Assembly (NCBI GenBank): GCA_023433835.1
Contig: JAEYTW010000516.1
Coordinates: forward strand, 1 to 5,814
Reading direction: 5' to 3'
Length of the DNA: 5,814 nucleotides
Source of the DNA: Pseudomonadota bacterium
GTDB taxonomy: Bacteria > Pseudomonadota > Alphaproteobacteria > Ferrovibrionales > Ferrovibrionaceae
Shown here: positions 1 through 4,975 of the stretch, piece by piece
Layout of the letters: each line of letters begins with the position of its first letter
Numbering within the stretch: the first letter of the stretch is position 1
Made by a program: the position numbers and the translations under genes
Notes under the pieces: generated by a model
What the model saw: the letters and a program-made list of their open reading frames with translations, nothing else
The model's database searches: none
Told to the model about the DNA's origin: nothing

Positions 1-519
1 GTCTTCGCCTATGCGGTGGGGGCGCAGTTCGTCTATCTGTCGGCCTTGATCCTGGCGGCGTCGGCCGCCGGTTTCCTGATCATCAACTTTCCCGCCCGGC
101 GCATCTTCCTGGGCGATGTCGGCAGCCAGTTCCTCGGGTTCAACCTCGCCGTCCTCGCGGTGATCGCGACGCAGGCCGACCAGGGGCGGCTATCCTTCAT
201 CGTCGTGCCGTTCCTGATGTTCGCCTTCATCTTCGACGTGGCCTTCACGCTGGTCCGCCGCATTCTTGCCGGGGAAAACCCGGCCGAGGCCCATCACGGC
301 CATCTCTACCAGGTGCTCGGCCGCTCAGGCGTCAGCCGCAACCTGGTGACGCTCCTGCACTATGGCTTCGTGCTGCTGGCGGCCGGCGCCGCCGCGCTGT
401 TCCTCGACGAGGGCGCCAGGCTCAACCTGGCGGCGGTACTGGGCCTGCTGGCGGTGCAGGTGATCTACGCCCTGCTGGTCGCGCGCCGGGCACGCCGGGT
501 CGGTCTGGGGCGCTGGTAG
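1..519 (+). CDS. Polyprenyl-phosphate glycosyl-1-phosphate transferase, MraY/WecA/WbpL superfamily (3' part only)
   Basis: The reading frame is open from the first base, so the N-terminal half of the gene lies upstream; 172 residues and the TAG stop are present. The GTG at 16 is an internal codon, not a credible start. The family transfers a sugar-1-phosphate from a UDP-sugar to undecaprenyl phosphate at the inner membrane, starting synthesis of O-antigen or another lipid-linked glycan. Seen directly, in fragment numbering: the family motif NFPARRIFLGDVGS at residues 29-42 with its acidic-Gly core (D39-V-G), a His-rich cytoplasmic loop HHGHLYQ at 98-104, and about five hydrophobic segments (near 10-28, 43-58, 65-85, 117-135 and 141-160). 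The HxxHLYQ loop followed by a Ser-x-x-x-Val-Thr stretch resembles the WbpL/WbcO type (FucNAc or QuiNAc phosphate transferases) more than MraY; that subfamily choice and the donor sugar are inference. The gene ends 89 bases before the next one, with no clear terminator between them. Confidence 0.85.
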   Translation, partial: VFAYAVGAQFVYLSALILAASAAGFLIINFPARRIFLGDVGSQFLGFNLAVLAVIATQADQGRLSFIVVPFLMFAFIFDVAFTLVRRILAGENPAEAHHGHLYQVLGRSGVSRNLVTLLHYGFVLLAAGAAALFLDEGARLNLAAVLGLLAVQVIYALLVARRARRVGLGRW

Positions 520-608
520 CAAGTGCCCAGTCCTCGTCAAGAGATTGTCAACCATTATTGCTGATCATGCCTGGCGGGACTGTCTTCGACTGAAGGGGAG
601 GGGCCGTA

Positions 609-1142
609 ATGGCACGGTTGCTCTTGATCGTGGCGTTCATGGTGTCTGGCTTTGCCTGGACGGCATTGGCCGAGACCGTCCAGCAACTGGCGTTGCGCGC
701 CTCGTCAGGCGATCCGGCGGCGCAATATCAGCTCGCGGTCGCCTATGCCAATGGCGACGGCATTCCGGCCGACCTGGCGGCGGCGATCCGCTGGTTCCAG
801 GCGGCAGCCAGGGGCGGCAGCCCGGAGGCGCGCCAGCAACTGGCCTTCCTGCGCGAGATCGGCGCGGTCGGCGGCGAGGGCGGCGGGGCGGATGCCTGGC
901 GGGTCCAGCTGGCAACGGTCGCCAACGAGGATGCGGCCCGCGCCGAATGGCGCCGGCTGCAGCGGCGCTATGATCTGCTGGCCAATGTCACCTTGGTGAC
1001 CCAGCCGTTCGCCACGCCCGAAGGCGGGACGGTGTACCGCGTTCAGGGCGGCCCGTTGAGCGAGGCACAGGCCCGCGACACCTGCAACAAGCTGCGCCAG
1101 CAATCGGTCGGTTGCATGCTGGTGCGCCCGGCGTCGTCGTGA
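609..1142 (+). CDS. Exported Sel1-repeat and SPOR-domain protein
   Basis: This 177-residue protein is probably periplasmic or envelope-associated. Residues 1-21 look like a Sec signal peptide (MAR, then a hydrophobic core) with an ALA|E cleavage site after residue 21. Residues about 28-84 contain a Sel1-like/TPR-type helical repeat, including GDPAAQYQLAVAYANGDG, AIRWFQAAA and a second partial helix pair. A Gly-rich linker (85-94) leads to a C-terminal SPOR domain (about 95-174), recognised by WRVQLATVANEDAARAEW, the central YRVQGGPLSEAQAR strand-helix and a C159/C169 pair common in this domain. SPOR domains bind denuded glycan strands of septal peptidoglycan, and Sel1 repeats mediate protein contacts, so an envelope or division-site role is reasonable inference; the exact function is unknown. 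The ATG at 609 is supported by a purine-rich AAGGGGAGGG at 593-602. No obvious terminator follows the TGA. The short length and single repeat block set it apart from larger Sel1-SPOR proteins. Confidence 0.82.
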   Translation: MARLLLIVAFMVSGFAWTALAETVQQLALRASSGDPAAQYQLAVAYANGDGIPADLAAAIRWFQAAARGGSPEARQQLAFLREIGAVGGEGGGADAWRVQLATVANEDAARAEWRRLQRRYDLLANVTLVTQPFATPEGGTVYRVQGGPLSEAQARDTCNKLRQQSVGCMLVRPASS

Positions 1143-1185
1143 TCGCAGGAATTTGCTTCGTATTTTTCGTAATTTCTATCGGGAC

Positions 1186-1217
1186 TTGACTCGGGTAGGG
1201 CCGTCACCCACTATAAG
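1186..1217 (+). promoter_or_regulatory. Possible sigma-70-type promoter for the FlaG-like gene
   Basis: A TTGACT hexamer at 1186-1191 and TATAAG at 1212-1217 resemble -35 and -10 boxes, but the 20-base spacer is longer than the usual 16-18. Using ACTATA (1210-1215) as the -10 gives an 18-base spacer with a poorer match. The pair sits in a local drop in GC (about 45% over 1141-1200 by hand count, against roughly two-thirds in the genes), which fits a regulatory region. Transcription would begin near 1224 and leave a leader of about 125 bases before the ATG at 1350. I saw no good flagellar sigma-28 or sigma-54 promoter match here. Confidence 0.3.
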
Positions 1218-1221
1218 ACTC

Positions 1222-1284
1222 GGAATGGGGCGTTCCTGTTGGCTCGTAACCGATTGTAATATTTGGTGGTACTCCGTTACGGCC
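1222..1284 (+). other. Possible structured leader: two adjacent inverted repeats
   Basis: Two potential hairpins lie in the 207-base gap before the FlaG-like gene. The first pairs GGAATG (1222-1227) with CGTTCC (1231-1236), including one G-U pair, around a GGG loop. The second pairs GGC-T-CGTAAC (1241-1250) with GTTACGGCC (1276-1284), nine pairs with one bulged T and a 25-base loop. Neither is followed by a T-run, so these are not terminators. They could be leader RNA structure or protein-binding dyads. I recognise no known riboswitch, and chance is a real alternative for the short first arm. Confidence 0.25.
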
Positions 1285-1349
1285 TGAATCCCCGTCAGAT
1301 TGATGCAGTCGAGCGTATTGACGCTTTTGGGGGGTGCCTCTAGGCAGAC

Positions 1350-1910
1350 ATGATCTCGTCGATCGCCACAGTATCCAGCTACGGCTACACGCAGGTTCCG
1401 GCGACGGCGCTGGGCAATGCGGCGGCGCGTACGCCGGATACTGCGACGGATGCCGGGACACTGTCGAACGTCCTGCCCCGCAACCTGCCGTTCCTGCCGA
1501 CCCGGATCGCCTTCGACAACGACATCAACCGCTTCGTCCTGCAATTCCGCAATACCAAGGACGGCGAGGTGACCGGCCAGATTCCGGCCGGCAAGTCGAG
1601 CTGGGCGTATCGCGAGGCCCAGCGGCTGCGCGGCGAAAACACCGACAAGACCGAAGCCGAGGCCAAGGCGCTGGGCGAGAAGAAGAGTGCCGGCGAGAAG
1701 ACCGGCGAGGCCACCGCGACCGCCGGCGACGGCAAGGCGCCGGCCCCGGTCGCTATCGGGTCCACCGGTGACAGCGCCGCGTCCGACACGACCGTGATCT
1801 CGATCGGCAGCAGCGGCTTCGGCGGGTCGCCCCCGGCGCCGTCGGCGGTTTCGAGCTATAGTCCGCCGGCGCCGGCGACCCAGTCCTCGGGCCGCGGCAC
1901 AACCGCCTGA
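1350..1910 (+). CDS. FlaG-like flagellar protein with low-complexity tail
   Basis: This 186-residue protein has no signal peptide or membrane segment. A Ser/Thr/Ala-rich N-terminus (1-45) precedes a core at about 52-91 that reads RIAFDNDINRFVLQF, then NTKDGEVTGQIP at 68-79. That matches the FlaG-family pattern of a beta strand with F-x-x-D, a second strand, then a (T/D)GEV-x-x-QIP signature followed by a helix. FlaG proteins influence flagellar filament length or assembly and often sit beside flagellin, FliD or flagellin-glycosylation genes. Residues 88-130 are charged and rich in Lys, Glu and Ala; 131-186 are a disordered Ser/Pro/Gly/Ala tail not typical of FlaG. The ATG at 1350 is the first possible start because an in-frame TAG lies at 1341; its Shine-Dalgarno is weak (AGGCAG at 1342-1347). 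It stands alone between a putative promoter and a strong terminator. The coding frame is supported by GC-rich third positions. The FlaG assignment rests on one short motif plus the pse context; otherwise it is a hypothetical protein. Confidence 0.55.
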   Translation: MISSIATVSSYGYTQVPATALGNAAARTPDTATDAGTLSNVLPRNLPFLPTRIAFDNDINRFVLQFRNTKDGEVTGQIPAGKSSWAYREAQRLRGENTDKTEAEAKALGEKKSAGEKTGEATATAGDGKAPAPVAIGSTGDSAASDTTVISIGSSGFGGSPPAPSAVSSYSPPAPATQSSGRGTTA

Positions 1911-1937
1911 TCCTTCCGATCGCGACCGTGCTTGACC

Positions 1938-1961
1938 AGGGGCGCCGAAAGGCGCTTTTTT
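1938..1961 (+). terminator. Rho-independent terminator after the FlaG-like gene
   Basis: A perfect GCGCC/GGCGC stem (1942-1946 with 1951-1955) is capped by a GAAA tetraloop of the stable GNRA type (1947-1950) and followed directly by six T residues (1956-1961). G-U and A-U pairs with the T-run could lengthen the stem to about 1938. It lies 27 bases past the stop of the FlaG-like gene and 55 bases before the pseB ATG, so it separates the two transcription units or attenuates read-through into pseB. Confidence 0.85.
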
Positions 1962-2003
1962 CGTCTTGTTAACCGTTGTTCCGCAAGATGCCACCAGCAA
2001 CTT

Positions 2004-2014
2004 GGGGGCGAAAG
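2004..2014 (+). promoter_or_regulatory. Ribosome binding site fixing the pseB start
   Basis: The purine-rich GGGGGCGAAAG ends two bases before the ATG at 2017, with its GGGGG run 8 bases upstream. It supports that ATG over the in-frame TTG at 1966, which would add 17 residues not typical of PseB and would lie 5 bases after the T-run of the terminator, leaving no room for a leader. Confidence 0.55.
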
Positions 2015-2016
2015 TC

Positions 2017-3048
2017 ATGACCGACACCAAAGCGGTGGACGAACTCTACGGCCAGTTCAAGGACCGTTCGGTGCTCATTACCGGCGGCACCGGGTCGTTC
2101 GGCCGGATGTTCATCAGGATGCTGCTGGCTCATGGACATCCCCGCCGCCTGATCGTGTTCAGCCGCGACGAGTTCAAGCAGTACGACATGCAGCAGGGCA
2201 TGACGCCGGACGAGTTGCAGCGGCTGCGTTTCTTCATCGGTGACGTGCGCGATGCCGACCGCCTGGAACTGGCGATGCGCGGCGTCGACGTCGTCGTGCA
2301 TGCCGCGGCGCTGAAGCACGTGCCGGCGGCCGAATACAACCCGATCGAATGCATCCGCACCAACGTCAACGGTGCCGAGAACGTGGTGCGCGCCGCGCTG
2401 CGCACCGGGGTGAAGAAGGTGATCGCCTTGTCGACCGACAAGGCTGCCAATCCGATCAATCTCTACGGCGCCTCCAAGCTTGCCTCCGACAAGATCTTCA
2501 TCGCGGCCAACCATCTGGCCGGCGCCGGCGGCACCCAGTTTTCGGTCGTGCGCTACGGCAATGTCGTGGGCTCGCGCGGCAGCGTCATCCCGTTCTTCCA
2601 GAAGCTGATCGCCGAGGGTGCCGACCATCTGCCGATCACCGATCCCAGGATGACGCGCTTCTGGATCACTTTGCCGCAAGGCGTCGAGTTCACGCTGTCC
2701 AGCCTGGGCATGATGCAGGGCGGCGAGATCTTCGTGCCCAAGATCGCCTCGATGCGCGTGGTCGATCTTGCCACCGCGATGGCGCCGGGCTTGCCGCAGA
2801 AGGTCATCGGCATCCGCCCCGGCGAGAAGCTGCACGAGGTGATGATCACCGAGGACGATTCGCGCCAGACCGTCGAATACGGCGATCGCTACGTCATCGA
2901 GCCGAGCTTCGCGATGTGGCGCGGCGAGCGGCCAGCCGCCTGGGCCGGCCGCCCGGTCGATGAGGGGTTCCGCTATGCCTCCGACACCAATCACGACTGG
3001 ATCGACGGCGATCGGCTCGCGGCGATGATGGGCGAGGTCACCTCGTGA
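2017..3048 (+). CDS. pseB: UDP-N-acetylglucosamine 4,6-dehydratase (inverting)
   Basis: This is the first enzyme of pseudaminic acid synthesis. It removes water from UDP-GlcNAc across C4-C6 and inverts C5, giving UDP-2-acetamido-2,6-dideoxy-L-arabino-hexos-4-ulose, using tightly bound NADP(H) in the cytoplasm. The 343-residue protein is an extended short-chain dehydrogenase of normal family length. It shows the Rossmann loop TGGTGSFG (22-29), DVRD (76-79), HAAALKHVP (95-103), the PseB-type STDKAANP (139-146) with catalytic Asp141/Lys142, and Y150-x-x-x-K154 in NLYGASK. The C-terminal GEKLHEVM (269-276) is also characteristic. There are no N-terminal membrane helices, which separates it from the long FlaA1/CapD/PglF membrane dehydratases. 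The stop overlaps the pseC start by 4 bases. Downstream pseC and pseG make the Pse assignment strong. No convincing promoter is visible in the 55 bases between the terminator and the ATG. Confidence 0.95.
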   Translation: MTDTKAVDELYGQFKDRSVLITGGTGSFGRMFIRMLLAHGHPRRLIVFSRDEFKQYDMQQGMTPDELQRLRFFIGDVRDADRLELAMRGVDVVVHAAALKHVPAAEYNPIECIRTNVNGAENVVRAALRTGVKKVIALSTDKAANPINLYGASKLASDKIFIAANHLAGAGGTQFSVVRYGNVVGSRGSVIPFFQKLIAEGADHLPITDPRMTRFWITLPQGVEFTLSSLGMMQGGEIFVPKIASMRVVDLATAMAPGLPQKVIGIRPGEKLHEVMITEDDSRQTVEYGDRYVIEPSFAMWRGERPAAWAGRPVDEGFRYASDTNHDWIDGDRLAAMMGEVTS

Positions 3049-4262
3049 CCTCAGGCTTCCTGCCCTATGGGCGGCATGTCGTCGACCAGGACGACATCGA
3101 CGCCGTCGTCGGTGTCCTGAAGGGCGACTGGCTGACCACCGGCCCGACGGTCGAAGCCTTCGAGGCCGCGCTGACCGCGGCGCTGGGCGCGCGCGAGGCC
3201 GTCGCCTGCTCGAACGGGTCGACGGCGCTGCATCTGGCCTGCGCCGCGCTGGGCCTCGGTCCCGGCGATACGGTGATCGTGCCGGCGGTGACGTTCCTCG
3301 CCACCGCCAATGCGGCCCGCTATTGCGGGGCGGAAGTGGTCTTTGCCGACGTCGATCCCGACACCGCGCTGATGACGGCCGCGACCCTCGACGAGGCGCT
3401 GCGTCGCGCACGCGCCCAGGGCATGCGGCCGCGCACGGTGTCGACCGTGCATCTCTGCGGCCAGGTCGGCGATCTGGTCGAGCAATCGAAGCTGGCGCGA
3501 TCGCAAGGCCTGACCATCATCGAGGACGGCTGCCATGCGCTCGGCACCGTGCAGCATGTCGACGGGCGGGATGCCGCGGTGGGCGCCTGCCGCTTCGGCG
3601 ACCTGACGACCCTGTCCTTCCATCCGGTGAAGACCATCGCCACCGCCGAGGGCGGGGCGATCATGGCCAACGATCCCGATCTCGCCCGCGCGATGCGCCG
3701 CCTGCGCAATCACGGCATGGTGCGCGAGGCCGACGGCTGGACCGAGACCGAGCAGGGCTTCGGCCCTGACGGCCTGCCCAATCCGTGGTATTACGAGATG
3801 CCGGAGCCGGGCTGGAATTTCCGCCTGAACGATCTGCAATGCGCGCTGGGCATCAGCCAGCTGGCCAAGCTGCAGCCCTTCGTGGCGCAGCGGCGCAGGC
3901 TGATCGCGCGCTACGATGAACGGCTGTCGGGCTTCGGCCCGGCATTGCGGCCGATGAAGCGCCACGGCGATCAGGATGCCGGCTGGCATCTGTCGGTCGC
4001 GCTGATCGATTTCGCCGGCCTCGGCCGCGACCGGGGCGCGGTGATGCGCGAGCTGCGCGCGCAGGGTATCGGCACCCAGGTCCACTATCTTCCGGTCAGC
4101 CGCCAGCCTTATTACCGCCGCCGCTACGGCGCGATCGCGCTGCCCGGCGCCGACAGCTGGTACGACCGCTGCCTGTCGCTGCCGCTGTTCCCGGCGATGG
4201 CCGAAGGCGACGTCGACCGCGTGGTCGATGTCCTGGCCGGGGTCCTGGGGCTGAAGCCTTGA
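3045..4262 (+). CDS. pseC: UDP-4-amino-4,6-dideoxy-N-acetyl-beta-L-altrosamine transaminase
   Basis: This PLP enzyme moves an amino group, usually from glutamate, to C4 of the PseB 4-keto product. The 405-residue protein belongs to the DegT/DnrJ/EryC1 fold-type I sugar aminotransferases. Visible landmarks are the N-terminal LPYGRHVVDQDDIDAVV and GDWLTTGPTV (substrate and dimer region), SNGSTALH at 56-63 (cofactor phosphate binding), EDGCHALG at 160-167 with Asp161 for the PLP ring nitrogen, and SFHPVKTIATAEGG, where Lys196 is the Schiff-base lysine. GWNFRLNDLQCALG (256-269) is the conserved late motif. Length is slightly above the roughly 380-400 usual for PseC. Translation starts at GTG 3045 inside the end of pseB (sequence GTGA), so coupling to pseB is likely. 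The FHPVK-T-I signature and the neighbours favour PseC over other sugar aminotransferases. Confidence 0.94.
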   Translation: MTSGFLPYGRHVVDQDDIDAVVGVLKGDWLTTGPTVEAFEAALTAALGAREAVACSNGSTALHLACAALGLGPGDTVIVPAVTFLATANAARYCGAEVVFADVDPDTALMTAATLDEALRRARAQGMRPRTVSTVHLCGQVGDLVEQSKLARSQGLTIIEDGCHALGTVQHVDGRDAAVGACRFGDLTTLSFHPVKTIATAEGGAIMANDPDLARAMRRLRNHGMVREADGWTETEQGFGPDGLPNPWYYEMPEPGWNFRLNDLQCALGISQLAKLQPFVAQRRRLIARYDERLSGFGPALRPMKRHGDQDAGWHLSVALIDFAGLGRDRGAVMRELRAQGIGTQVHYLPVSRQPYYRRRYGAIALPGADSWYDRCLSLPLFPAMAEGDVDRVVDVLAGVLGLKP

Positions 4263-4975
4263 TCCAGGCCTGCATCGTGCAGGCGCGCATGGGATCGACC
4301 CGCCTGCCGGGCAAGGTGATGCGGCCCCTGGGCGATACCACGGTGCTGGGCCAGGTCCTGCGTCGCTGCGCGGCCATTCCCGGCATCGACGTCGTGGTCT
4401 GCGCGACCGGCACGGCGGCGGCCGACGATCCGATCTGCGGCGAGGCGGCGGCGCATGGCGCCGTGGTCCATCGCGGTTCGCCCGACGATGTGCTGGCCCG
4501 TTATCACGGTGCGGCGCTGCAGGTCGGGGCCGAGGTGGTGATGCGGGTGACCAGCGATTGTCCGCTGATCGATCCGGCGGTCTGCGGCCAAGTGCTGGCC
4601 CTGCGCGGCGAAGCCGGCGCCGATTATGCCGCCAACAACATGCCGCCGTCGTTCCCGCACGGTCTCGATTGCGAAGCCTTCACCGCGGCCGCGCTGGCCC
4701 GGGCCGCGGCCGTCGCCACCGACCCGCATGACCGCGAGCATGTGACGCCCTGGCTGCGCCGCGAGGCGGGGCTGATCCGTGCCAATCTCTCAGGGCCGGG
4801 CGGCGATCTCGCCCATCGGCGCTGGACCCTCGACTATCCCGAGGATTTCGATTTCTTCACCGCCGTCTTCGCCGCCCTGTCCGATGCCGCCACCGCCGGC
4901 TGGGCCCGCGTGCTGGCACTGGTCGAGGCGCGGCCCGAGATCGCCGCGCTGAACGCCATGCGCGTCCAGCGCTGA
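4259..4975 (+). CDS. SpsF-family cytidylyltransferase, probable CMP-pseudaminic acid synthetase
   Basis: This 238-residue protein is a nucleotidyltransferase of the SpsF (spore-coat polysaccharide F) family. The N-terminus shows VQARMGSTRLPGKV (7-20), the nucleotide-binding signature, followed by TSDCPLIDP (98-106, a metal-binding acidic motif), HDREHVTPWL (157-166) and RWTLDYPEDFDF (188-199), all typical of SpsF. In pseudaminic acid loci a CTP-dependent enzyme must activate Pse to CMP-Pse; the classical PseF is a NeuA-like protein beginning with a PARGGSKRIPRKN-type motif, which this protein lacks. Its place between pseC and pseG makes CMP-Pse synthesis the best inference, but the substrate is unproven. 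The start is TTG at 4259, in the TTGA overlap with the pseC stop; no in-frame ATG lies near the N-terminal motif and the protein would lose its signature with a later start. Its stop shares one base with the pseG ATG. Confidence 0.85.
   Translation: MIQACIVQARMGSTRLPGKVMRPLGDTTVLGQVLRRCAAIPGIDVVVCATGTAAADDPICGEAAAHGAVVHRGSPDDVLARYHGAALQVGAEVVMRVTSDCPLIDPAVCGQVLALRGEAGADYAANNMPPSFPHGLDCEAFTAAALARAAAVATDPHDREHVTPWLRREAGLIRANLSGPGGDLAHRRWTLDYPEDFDFFTAVFAALSDAATAGWARVLALVEARPEIAALNAMRVQR

Noticed and set aside
528..582. CAGTCC (528-533) and GGACTG (577-582) inverted repeat between the first two genes
   Set aside because: Only six pairs with a 43-base loop and no T-run; not a credible terminator, and it can easily arise by chance.
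545..973. Alternative + strand frame starting at 545 over the SPOR/Sel1 gene
   Set aside because: Gly/Arg-rich translation with no motif, out of frame with a gene that has a signal peptide, Sel1 repeat and SPOR domain.
1966..2016. Upstream TTG extension of pseB by 17 residues
   Set aside because: It would start 5 bases after the T-run of the terminator, has no ribosome binding site, and PseB proteins do not need the extra residues; the ATG at 2017 has a good purine-rich site.
1176..2030. Antisense open frame (284 codons, - strand) over the FlaG-like gene and its leader
   Set aside because: Arg/Gly-rich low-quality translation spanning a terminator and an intergenic region; no domain and no plausible ribosome binding site.
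1969..3411. Long antisense open frame (480 codons, - strand) across pseB and the start of pseC
   Set aside because: It mirrors the codon structure of the GC-rich + strand genes, gives a His/Arg-rich composition with no recognisable motif, and opposes clearly identified pseB and pseC.
3051..4085. Antisense open frame (344 codons, - strand) inside pseC
   Set aside because: Typical high-GC shadow of a strongly conserved aminotransferase; the sense frame carries all catalytic motifs.
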